Shown: piece by piece, positions 42,199-50,072 of the stretch
Position numbering within the stretch: position 1 is the stretch's first letter
How the letters are laid out: each line of letters begins with the position of its first letter
Assembly: GCF_030711405.1 (NCBI RefSeq)
Contig: NZ_JAULSI010000041.1
Coordinates: forward strand, 422 to 50,493
Source of the DNA: Massilia brevitalea
Lineage (GTDB): Bacteria; Pseudomonadota; Gammaproteobacteria; Burkholderiales; Burkholderiaceae_D
Reading direction: 5' to 3'
DNA length: 50,072 bases
Translations under genes and position numbers: made by a program
The notes under the pieces: generated by a model
Databases searched by the model: none
Told to the model about the DNA's origin: nothing
Seen by the model: only the letters and a program-made list of their open reading frames with translations

Positions 42199-43125
42199 AT
42201 GGACAGCGGCGCGGACTGGGCGCAGCGCTACCTGGGTGAACTGCTCACCCAGCGCCAGCTGTCGCCGCACACGATCGCCGCCTACCGGCGCGACCTGGCC
42301 GAACTGGCGCAGCTGGCCGGCCACACCGACTGGCCCAGGCTCAGCCACGCCGACATGCGCCGCTTCGCCGCGCGCCTGCATGGCGCCGGCCAGAATCCGC
42401 GCTCGATCGCCCGCAAGCTGTCCGGCTGGCGCGGCTTCTACCAATGGCTGTCGCTGCACGCCGCCCTGCCGGCCAACCCGGTCGACGGCGTGCGCGCCCC
42501 GCGCCGCGCCAAGTCGCTGCCGAAGGCGCTGGCCGTCGACGATGCTGTGCAATTGCTGGAAGCAAACCGGCATGGCCATCCCGAACCGGACGAGCTGTGC
42601 AACCGCGCCATGTTCGAGCTGCTGTATTCGAGCGGCCTGCGCGTATCCGAACTGGCCGGCCTCGACCTGGCCTATACCGACCACAAGCATGGCGCCTCGC
42701 TCGGCTGGTTCGATGCCGCCGCCGGCGACGTCGTGGTGACCGGCAAGGGCGGCAAGATGCGCCGGGTGCCGGTGGGCGGGCCGGCGCGCGAGGCGCTGGC
42801 GGCCTGGCTGGCGGTGCGTCCACCGGCGGGCGACGGCAGCGCCGCCCTGTTCCTGTCCAGCCGCGGCACCCGGGTCACGCCGCGCGTGGTGCAGCACCGC
42901 CTCAAGCAGCATGCCCTGAAGGCCGGCACCCCGGTGCACGTGCACCCGCACGTGCTGCGCCACTCGTTCGCCTCGCACCTGCTGCAATCGTCGGGCGACT
43001 TGCGCGCAGTGCAGGAACTCCTGGGCCACGCCAGCATCACATCGACCCAGGTGTACACGGCGCTCGACTTCCAGCATCTTGCCGCGGTGTATGACCAAGC
43101 CCATCCGCGCGCGAAAGCGAAATAG
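42199..43125 (+). CDS. xerC: Tyrosine recombinase XerC
   Basis: A 308-residue tyrosine recombinase that with XerD resolves chromosome dimers at dif. The N-terminal SAM-like domain is followed by the catalytic set R148 (GLRVSE), K186 region (GKGGKMRRVP), H251 and R254 (HVLRHSF), H277 (LLGHASI) and the nucleophile Y286 (TQVYT). Linkage to a DUF484 gene supports XerC over XerD or an integrase. No dif site was recognised in the window. Confidence 0.94.
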   Translation: MDSGADWAQRYLGELLTQRQLSPHTIAAYRRDLAELAQLAGHTDWPRLSHADMRRFAARLHGAGQNPRSIARKLSGWRGFYQWLSLHAALPANPVDGVRAPRRAKSLPKALAVDDAVQLLEANRHGHPEPDELCNRAMFELLYSSGLRVSELAGLDLAYTDHKHGASLGWFDAAAGDVVVTGKGGKMRRVPVGGPAREALAAWLAVRPPAGDGSAALFLSSRGTRVTPRVVQHRLKQHALKAGTPVHVHPHVLRHSFASHLLQSSGDLRAVQELLGHASITSTQVYTALDFQHLAAVYDQAHPRAKAK

Positions 43126-43243
43126 CCAAGGATTCGCCTGAGCTGGCGCAAAGGCAGGCACGGTTGATGGTGGCAGATTGCAAATTACGGCATAATCTTT
43201 CGACTCTCCGCGCCCAAACCGGGCTGAACGCAACGTAAAGACC

Positions 43244-44320
43244 ATGTCACTGATCCCTGCCACCATCCTGACCGGCTTCCTCGGCGCCGGCAAGACCACC
43301 CTCCTCAACCGCATCCTGCGCGAGGAGCACGGCCTGCGCATCGCCGTCATCGAAAACGAATTTGGCCAGGAAAACATCGACAACGAAATCCTGGTCCAAG
43401 ATAGCGGCGAACAGATCGTCGAGATGAACAACGGCTGCATCTGCTGCACCGTGCGCGGCGACCTGATCGTGGCATTGACGAACCTGGCGCAAAAGCGCGA
43501 GGCCGGCGAACTCGCTTTCGACCGCGTGGTCATCGAAACCACGGGCCTGGCCAATCCCGGCCCGGTGGCGCAGACCTTCTTCGTCGACGAGGAAGTTGGC
43601 GCTCACTACCTGCTCGACGCCGTGGTGACCGTGGTCGACGCGCGCCATGCAATGGACCAGCTGGACCGCCACGAGGAAGCCCAGCGCCAGGTTGGCTTTG
43701 CCGACAAGATCCTGCTCTCGAAGCTGGACCTGGTCGACGCCGCCGCCATCGAGGCCCTGAAGACGCGCCTGGCACGGATCAACCCGCGTGCGCCGATCTC
43801 GACCTCGGACTTCGGCAGTGCGCCGCTGAGCGAGGTGATGGACCTGCGCGGCTTCAACCTGAACGACAAGCTCGAACTCGACCCCGACTTCCTGCGCGCC
43901 GACGAGCACGAGCACGAACACGAACACGAGCACCAAGGCCAAGATCACGACCATGCGCACTGCGGCCACGACCACGCACACGGCGAAGCCTGCAGCCACG
44001 ACCACCACCATTCGCACCACAGCGACGACATCGCCGCCTTCGTGTTCAAGAGCGAGCGCGCCTTCGACCCGGAACGCCTGGACCAGTTCCTGGGCAGCCT
44101 GGTGCAGGTATTCGGCCCGAACATGCTGCGCTACAAGGGCGTGCTGTCGATGCAGGGCGCCGACCGCAAAGTCGTGTTCCAAGGCGTGCATCAAATCATG
44201 GGCAGCGACCTGGGCGCAAAGTGGGAAGCTGGCGAAGTCCGTGGCAGTAAAATGGTGTTTATTGGTAAAAATTTACCAAAAGACGTATTTATCCGCGGAT
44301 TGGAACAGTGTTTGGTATAA
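43244..44320 (+). CDS. CobW/ZNG1-type GTP-binding metallochaperone
   Basis: A 358-residue G3E-family GTPase. Walker A GFLGAGKTT is at 11-19, the metal-binding CICC at 65-68, and SKLDLVD supplies guanine specificity. A histidine- and acid-rich stretch (about 220-262) with around 20 His and two Cys precedes the CobW C-terminal domain. It is likely to carry zinc or a similar metal to a client protein. No Zur box could be recognised upstream; a CATAAT at 43191-43196 may be the -10. It lies directly before dksA, itself a zinc-finger family gene. Confidence 0.9.
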   Translation: MSLIPATILTGFLGAGKTTLLNRILREEHGLRIAVIENEFGQENIDNEILVQDSGEQIVEMNNGCICCTVRGDLIVALTNLAQKREAGELAFDRVVIETTGLANPGPVAQTFFVDEEVGAHYLLDAVVTVVDARHAMDQLDRHEEAQRQVGFADKILLSKLDLVDAAAIEALKTRLARINPRAPISTSDFGSAPLSEVMDLRGFNLNDKLELDPDFLRADEHEHEHEHEHQGQDHDHAHCGHDHAHGEACSHDHHHSHHSDDIAAFVFKSERAFDPERLDQFLGSLVQVFGPNMLRYKGVLSMQGADRKVVFQGVHQIMGSDLGAKWEAGEVRGSKMVFIGKNLPKDVFIRGLEQCLV

Positions 44321-44518
44321 ACTATCCCGGTTTTACGGTACCCCTTGCGCCTTGTGCCACGGCGCGACAGGTACCGTCGAGCAGCCGCCGCCGGCCAATC
44401 CGGAGGCGAAGACGGCAGATTGCAGCGCCGTCATGGCAGTTGGCAGTGCACACTGTTGGTAACTCAGTACTGCTGAGCCAGCTGATAAAATGAAAACCTC
44501 TGTCGTATCGAAGGCAAC

Positions 44519-44971
44519 ATGACTAAAACAACGAAATCGAATACCGCCGCGCAGTCCGAAGACCGACTCATTTCGGAAGAGGAAATTCGGGCGATGGGCG
44601 ACGAGGACTACATGAACCCGGCCCAGCTCGCGTTCTTCAAGGACCGCCTGCAACAGCTCGAGAAAGAGCTGCTGAAAAATGCCGGCGAGACCACGGAACA
44701 CCTGCGCGAAACCGTCCTGGTCCCGGACCCGGCCGACCGCGCCACCATCGAGGAAGAGCACGCGCTCGAACTGCGCACCCGCGACCGCGAACGCAAGCTG
44801 CTGAAAAAGGTCCAGCAGTCGCTGGCCTCCATCGAAGCCGGCGAATACGGCTGGTGCGAAGAAACCGGCGAGCCGATCGGCATTCCGCGCCTGATCGCGC
44901 GCCCGACCGCCACCCTGTCGCTGGAAGCCCAGCAGCGCCGCGAACTGAAGCAAAAGCTGTACGGCGACTGA
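44519..44971 (+). CDS. dksA: DksA RNA-polymerase-binding regulator with reduced zinc finger
   Basis: A 150-residue protein that enters the RNA polymerase secondary channel and acts with ppGpp. The coiled-coil tip motif DxxDxA is present (D70, D73, A75). In the C-terminal finger only C113 of the four zinc cysteines remains; the others are T116, S134 and A137. Zinc-free DksA variants of this kind are known. A TAAAAT at 44486-44491 may be the -10. A bidirectional terminator follows. Confidence 0.95.
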   Translation: MTKTTKSNTAAQSEDRLISEEEIRAMGDEDYMNPAQLAFFKDRLQQLEKELLKNAGETTEHLRETVLVPDPADRATIEEEHALELRTRDRERKLLKKVQQSLASIEAGEYGWCEETGEPIGIPRLIARPTATLSLEAQQRRELKQKLYGD

Positions 44972-44991
44972 TCGCTTCCACCCCCCTACCG

Positions 44992-45022
44992 AAAAAGCAT
45001 GCGCGCAACCGCATGCTTTTTT
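44992..45022. terminator. Bidirectional terminator after dksA
   Basis: Stem AAGCATGCG/CGCATGCTT with a 6-nt loop, five A residues in front and TTTTTTC behind, 21 bp after the dksA stop. Confidence 0.9.
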
Positions 45023-45107
45023 CTTGTTTACCTGTCCGCCCGTCTCAGGCGTACCGTCAGAATCTTTCCTATGGGATACACTAGCGCTGGCTCGCAGCAG
45101 GTTTGAG

Positions 45108-45127
45108 CCTGCGCACGTGTGCGCAGG
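45108..45127. promoter_or_regulatory. 20-bp GC-rich dyad upstream of the STAS-like gene
   Basis: CCTGCGCAC-GT-GTGCGCAGG has perfect 9-bp arms. An overlapping alternative hairpin, GCAGG-TTTGAG-CCTGC, shares its left arm. It lies 106 bp upstream of the GTG start, in the region after the dksA terminator. It could be an operator or a leader switch. Confidence 0.4.
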
Positions 45128-45232
45128 GCGTGCCGCGGGCGTCCGTGCTACCGTCATGGATGAGCGCTCGGGAGCCAGGGTCCCGCTGCGCGTCAAGCAA
45201 TAAGCATGGGGTAATCGATAGGCGGAAACGAC

Positions 45233-46582
45233 GTGGGCTTATTTTCCTTCCTGAAGAAAAAGAACGAACCGGTCGCCGAAGCGCCGGCCACGCGCCTGCG
45301 CGCGGGTGAGCCTTCGCGCCTGTCCGCCGAGGCCGAACGCGAACGCCAGCGCGAAATCGCCCGCGCCACGGCCGCGAAGATCGACGCCATCGAGCTGGCC
45401 ATGACCACCGACCTGCTCGACGACGGCGACACCGGCTGGGGCAGCAGCCACCGCCCGCCGGCCGCGGCCACCGCGCCGCTGGCCTCCAGCGCCGATACCG
45501 AACTTGGGCTCCTGGACGGCCAGCTGGAAGCCGACCTCGCGCCGGCGAATGCGCCCGTGGTTGAGGAAAGCGCCATCCTCTACGCCAACGGCCAGGCCGA
45601 CCTGGCCGAGGGCATGCTGCGCGATTGCCTGGGCGAACTCGGACGGTCCGAACGCCTGCCCTGGTGGATGCTGTTCGATCTTTACCAGTCCCAGGGCCGT
45701 GAGCAGGAATTCGACAGCATCGCCATCGACTACGCCAGCCATTTCGAGACCTCCCCGCCCGCCTATACCGACCGTCTCCCGCGCCAGGCGCAAGAAGCCT
45801 TTGCCGGCGCGGCGCCCACCCTGCGCCTGCCGGCCGCGCTCGACGCCGGCCTTGGCGCCCACCTGCCGGCCCTGCACAGGCCGGCGCTGCCAGGCACGCC
45901 CGTGCGGCTCGACTTCGGCGCCGTGCGCAGCGCGCATGCGGCAGGCTGCGCCGCCCTGCTCGCCAGCCTGCAAGCCCTGCGCCGCGCAGGGCGTCCGGTG
46001 GTGCTGGCCGGCGCCGATGCGTTGCTGGCGGTGCTGCGGCCGATGCTGGCGATTGGCGAACGCGGCAGTGGCGAAGCGCCCTGGCTGCTCCTGCTCGAAC
46101 TGCTGCAATTGCTGGACCGCGAAAAGGACTTCGAGGAAACCGCGATGGACTATTGCGTGACCTTCGAAGTATCGCCGCCTTCGTTCGAGACGCCGCTGCG
46201 CGCTGTGGCGGATGCCGGTGCTGCGGCCAATCGGGGCAATGCGGCGCCTGCCCTTGCGGTGGCGCTCGATGCCGAACAGCGTTTCCTGTTGCCGCCGCTG
46301 GTAGACGGCGATATCGGCGCGCTGCTGGCGGCCATCGATGCGTATGCGTCGTCGGCGCAGGCGGCATCCGTCCAGACGGCAGGTGCAGCGCCGGTCGTGC
46401 TCGACTGCTCGCGCCTGGCGCGCATCGGATTCAGCGCGGCCGGCGCCCTGCACGTACGGCTGCGCAGCCTGGCCGGCACAGGGCATCCGGTCGAGCTGCG
46501 CGACCTGAACCACATGGTGGCGGCCCTGCTGCGCCTGCTGAACTATGGCGACTGCGCGCGCCTGTATGCGCACAAGTATTGA
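45233..46582 (+). CDS. STAS-like protein with internal duplication
   Basis: A 449-residue soluble protein of unknown function. The basic N-terminus (MGLFSFLKKK) is followed by an Ala-rich helix and acidic linker. Two copies of one module follow: a helical segment (141-178 and 281-318, each with PW.., DY..xF and SPP) and then an STAS-like beta-alpha segment (226-272 and 390-436). STAS domains often serve as anti-sigma antagonists or ligand sensors. The start is GTG at 45233 with GGCGGAAA upstream. It precedes hslVU, which has its own heat-shock promoter. Confidence 0.75.
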   Translation: MGLFSFLKKKNEPVAEAPATRLRAGEPSRLSAEAERERQREIARATAAKIDAIELAMTTDLLDDGDTGWGSSHRPPAAATAPLASSADTELGLLDGQLEADLAPANAPVVEESAILYANGQADLAEGMLRDCLGELGRSERLPWWMLFDLYQSQGREQEFDSIAIDYASHFETSPPAYTDRLPRQAQEAFAGAAPTLRLPAALDAGLGAHLPALHRPALPGTPVRLDFGAVRSAHAAGCAALLASLQALRRAGRPVVLAGADALLAVLRPMLAIGERGSGEAPWLLLLELLQLLDREKDFEETAMDYCVTFEVSPPSFETPLRAVADAGAAANRGNAAPALAVALDAEQRFLLPPLVDGDIGALLAAIDAYASSAQAASVQTAGAAPVVLDCSRLARIGFSAAGALHVRLRSLAGTGHPVELRDLNHMVAALLRLLNYGDCARLYAHKY

Positions 46583-46649
46583 ACTGCATAGTGAGCGGCT
46601 TGCCGGACCGCAGCTGCGCGGATACTGCTGAGCTTTGGTGTCATCCTGT

Positions 46650-46677
46650 CTTGCAATTTTGTGCAACAGCCCCACTT
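46650..46677 (+). promoter_or_regulatory. Sigma-32 (RpoH) heat-shock promoter of hslVU
   Basis: CTTGCAA (46650-46656; consensus CTTGAAA, 6/7), a 13-nt spacer and CCCCACTT (46670-46677; consensus CCCCATNT) end 29 bp upstream of the hslV ATG. The spacing and positions fit an RpoH promoter closely. Confidence 0.8.
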
Positions 46678-46706
46678 GCGGAGGGCTAGTCAACCACGAG
46701 GCAGAT

Positions 46707-47243
46707 ATGGAACAATTTCACGGCACCACCATTGTGAGTGTACGTCGCGGCGCGCAAGTCGCATTGGGCGGCGACGGCCAGGTCACCCTGGGGAACGTCG
46801 TCATGAAGGGCTCGGCGCGCAAGGTGCGCAAACTCTACCAGGGCAAGGTCCTGTGCGGTTTCGCCGGCGCCACCGCCGACGCCTTTACCCTGCTCGACCG
46901 CTTCGAAGCGAAGCTGGAAAAGCATCAAGGCAATTTGCTGCGCTCCTCGGTCGAGCTGGCCAAGGACTGGCGCACAGACCGCATGCTGAGCAAGCTCGAA
47001 GCCATGCTGCTGGTGGCCGACAAGGAAGTGACTCTGATCATCACCGGGAATGGCGACGTGCTCGAGCCGGAAGACGGCATCGGCGCGATCGGTTCGGGCG
47101 GCATCTATGCCCAGTCCGCAGCCAAGGCGCTGCAGGAAAATACCGAGCTGTCCCCTGCCGAGGTCGTCAAGAAAGCGCTGACGATTGCTGGCGAGCTGTG
47201 CATCTACACCAATTTGTCCCACATCATCGAAACGCTGGATTGA
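46707..47243 (+). CDS. hslV: ATP-dependent protease peptidase subunit HslV
   Basis: A 178-residue proteasome-like threonine peptidase. Removal of the short propeptide MEQFHG exposes the catalytic T7 (TTIVSVRRG). GSARKVRKLYQGKVLCGFAGATADAFTL and AIGSGGIYAQSAA are family segments. The start at 46707 gives the normal propeptide; the upstream in-frame reading is rejected. It partners with HslU, encoded 5 bp downstream. Confidence 0.97.
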   Translation: MEQFHGTTIVSVRRGAQVALGGDGQVTLGNVVMKGSARKVRKLYQGKVLCGFAGATADAFTLLDRFEAKLEKHQGNLLRSSVELAKDWRTDRMLSKLEAMLLVADKEVTLIITGNGDVLEPEDGIGAIGSGGIYAQSAAKALQENTELSPAEVVKKALTIAGELCIYTNLSHIIETLD

Positions 47244-47248
47244 ACGGC

Positions 47249-48595
<1,347 letters not shown>

Positions 48596-48606
48596 CGGAG
48601 GCGAGC

Positions 48607-48810
48607 ATGGCGAACAAGGCACTCGCAACCCGGCAAAAGATGCGGCTGCGCATCGAACCGTCGCAGCAGTTCGGCAAGCCGCGCAACCCGATCGCCGCGC
48701 TGGCCAAGGCCCGGGCCGCCGGACCGCACGCCAAGCCTTTGTCGAGCGAGCGCCAGGATGCCAAGCGGCAGTTGAAGAAGGCGAAGCTGACGGTGGACGA
48801 GGACGAGTGA
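48607..48810 (+). CDS. Small basic protein of unknown function
   Basis: A 67-residue, Lys/Arg/Ala-rich protein with an acidic tail (VDEDE), predicted soluble and partly helical. A strong GGAGG lies 5 nt upstream of the ATG and it starts 12 bp after hslU, so it is probably expressed with hslVU. No domain is recognised. Its charge pattern would fit nucleic-acid or ribosome binding, but that is a guess. Confidence 0.7.
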   Translation: MANKALATRQKMRLRIEPSQQFGKPRNPIAALAKARAAGPHAKPLSSERQDAKRQLKKAKLTVDEDE

Positions 48811-48880
48811 GTTCACTGGGAGTTTCGGCTCCCGGTATTCGGTACCTTGCATATCGTCGGGTTTTTCATCGACACGAAGA

Positions 48881-48946
48881 CCACGTGGGCACGAGTGCCC
48901 ACCCTACGTACGATTTTGTAGGGTGGGCTCTTGAGCCCACGCGGTC
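48881..48946. repeat. REP-like cluster D: head-to-head pair
   Basis: Inverted copy 48881-48907 (stem GTGGGCAC/GTGCCCAC) is followed 10 bp later by forward copy 48918-48946 (stem GTGGGCTC/GAGCCCAC). Here the GTAG heads face each other, opposite to clusters A, B and E. It lies in the 263-bp gap between the small basic protein and the XRE regulator; nothing else is seen there. Confidence 0.82.
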
Positions 48947-49073
48947 TCATCATTTGAACAGGGGCGCACTACACTCCGGTCGCGAGCGCTGCCATCTTCG
49001 CCCCCACCATCTTGCCTGTCTAACAATTCACCTGTACATTGTGCGGCGCTAACCGCCACCCAACAGGACCCCC

Positions 49074-49805
49074 ATGAGCTCACCCGAGCTGATCGTCGAT
49101 GTGCTGCGCGCCGAGCTGCGTGCGGCGAATCTTACCTATAAAACCCTGGCCGAGCGCATCGACATGAGCGAGTCGAGCGTCAAGCGCCTGTTCGGGCAGA
49201 AAGACATGCCGCTGTCGCGCCTGGCGCAGATCTGCCAGGCGGGGGGCATTGCGCTGGAAGACGTGCTGCGCCGCGCAGCCGATGCTCGTCCGCAGGCCGA
49301 TGCCCTGACCCTGACCCAGGAAACCGCGCTGGTTGCCAAGCCTCACCTGCTGCTGGTGGCGATCTGCTGCCTGGGCCATTGGACCTTCGAGCAGATCGTC
49401 GAGAATTACCGTCTGACCCAGGCCGAATGCATCGCCGCCATGGCCGAGCTCGACCGCTTGGGCCTGATCGAACTGCGTCCGCTGAACCGCTACGGCATGC
49501 GCGTCTCGCATGCCTTCCATTGGCTGCCGGATGGGCCGGTGCAACAATTCTTCCGCGAACACATGGTGCCGGATTATTTTGCGGGCCGTTTCGATGGGCC
49601 GGGCGAGACGCTGATGTGCTTGCCTGCACGGCTGTCGGCCGCCAGCGCCGCTGAAGTGGCGCAGAAGATCGCCCAGTTGGCGGCCGAGCTGGCAAGGTTG
49701 CACAAGCACGACCGCCGGCTACCGGCCGATGAGCGGGATGGGATGAGCCTGGTGGTAGGGTTCAGGTCGTGGGAGTTTGCGGCGTTTACGGCGCTGCGGC
49801 GCTAG
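49074..49805 (+). CDS. XRE-family transcriptional regulator
   Basis: A 243-residue protein with an N-terminal helix-turn-helix (about residues 8-65, TYKTLAERIDMSESSVKRLFGQKDMPLSRLAQICQAG). The larger C-terminal domain (about 80-243) includes a second helical winged-like segment (FEQIVENYRLTQAECIAAMAELDRLGLIELRP). An AGGA lies upstream of the ATG. Targets and ligand are unknown; it is flanked by REP clusters D and E. Confidence 0.85.
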   Translation: MSSPELIVDVLRAELRAANLTYKTLAERIDMSESSVKRLFGQKDMPLSRLAQICQAGGIALEDVLRRAADARPQADALTLTQETALVAKPHLLLVAICCLGHWTFEQIVENYRLTQAECIAAMAELDRLGLIELRPLNRYGMRVSHAFHWLPDGPVQQFFREHMVPDYFAGRFDGPGETLMCLPARLSAASAAEVAQKIAQLAAELARLHKHDRRLPADERDGMSLVVGFRSWEFAAFTALRR

Positions 49806-49858
49806 GAATCGCACGTTTCGATCCAATCCCGCATTAATCGGAGCACGCGGACTCGGCT

Positions 49859-50059
49859 GTAGGGTGGGCACCCCGTGCCCACGCGGAAGCGTGCACAACA
49901 ATTCACTGGAGCTCGCCAGGAAGGCTGCGTCGAGTTGGCGTATGGAGGGATTAGCGCTAACGTATCTCTTTCGAACCTGATCAACAAGCGTCTGCCAACC
50001 ATCCTGCAACAGCCGCTGATAACGCGGCGTTCCGCGTGGGCACGGAGTGCCCACCCTAA
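49859..50059. repeat. REP-like cluster E: wide inverted pair
   Basis: Forward copy 49859-49887 (stem GTGGGCAC/GTGCCCAC, loop CCC) and inverted copy 50031-50059 (same stem, loop GGA, head degenerated to CTAA) are 143 bp apart. The interior has no convincing gene. It lies 53 bp after the XRE regulator and close to the window edge. Confidence 0.8.
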
Positions 50060-50072
50060 TGTGATGGACTCC

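Noticed and set aside
42199..43125. Phage or island integrase
   Set aside because: Length, motifs and direct coupling to a DUF484 gene indicate the housekeeping XerC; no attachment sites or cargo genes are seen.
44308..44493. A 61-codon frame between the CobW gene and dksA
   Set aside because: It has no ribosome-binding site, Arg/Ser-rich low-complexity sequence, and overlaps the likely dksA promoter.
48807..49052. An 81-codon frame after the small basic protein
   Set aside because: It is composed largely of translated REP palindromes of cluster D and has no coding character.

Overview
The window looks like chromosome of a GC-rich betaproteobacterium, most likely Oxalobacteraceae (Massilia/Telluria-like). 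This rests on protein character, an SAH riboswitch ahead of ahcY, the tRNA-Tyr/tRNA-Gly pair at the left edge, and the gene runs lpxL-lpxL-dapF and cobW-dksA-STAS-hslV-hslU. Most of it is core genome. No prophage, transposase, integrative element or CRISPR array is visible.

Layout. 1-460: tRNA-Tyr and tRNA-Gly on the minus strand under one strong promoter. 0.5-7 kb: a c-di-GMP GGDEF/EAL protein converging on an HDOD protein and a receiver-TPR protein. 7-13.4 kb: J-domain protein, MidA-type methyltransferase, pteridine reductase-like SDR, dihydroneopterin aldolase, ttcA, an MFS carrier and an exported histidine phosphatase. 13.4-22.1 kb: M14 carboxypeptidase, a probable MAPEG relic, an S41 lipoprotein protease, a fused indolepyruvate ferredoxin oxidoreductase and its divergent Lrp-type regulator. 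22.1-25.3 kb: acetyltransferase, second diguanylate cyclase and CPBP protease. 25.3-31 kb: likely operon slt, NDUFA9-like, GST, cca, with 5-formyl-THF cyclo-ligase divergent. 31-35.4 kb: the activated-methyl cycle (metK; then ahcY, a small membrane protein and metF behind an SAH riboswitch). 35.6-38.2 kb: two LpxL-type acyltransferases and dapF. 38.2-41.4 kb: a Sel1-repeat protein and a porin. 41.5-50 kb: DUF484 protein, xerC, CobW GTPase, dksA, an internally duplicated STAS-like protein, hslVU behind a clear heat-shock promoter, a small basic protein and an XRE regulator.

The most distinctive feature is a family of REP-like palindromes: 13 copies in five intergenic clusters. Each has a GTAG head and a stem near GTGGGCAC/GTGCCCAC. 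Most are paired as inverted repeats (REPIN-like), with compensatory changes in the stems. One cluster encloses a fragment resembling the anticodon arm of tRNA-Gly(UCC). Other points to check are a receiver domain with Glu at the phospho-acceptor position, a CCA-adding enzyme whose HD phosphohydrolase region is eroded, a DksA with one zinc-finger cysteine, and a STAS/helical protein built from two copies of one module.

Start sites were chosen by eye from codons, Shine-Dalgarno sequences and family N-termini. Family assignments are from recognition of motifs and were not searched against databases.
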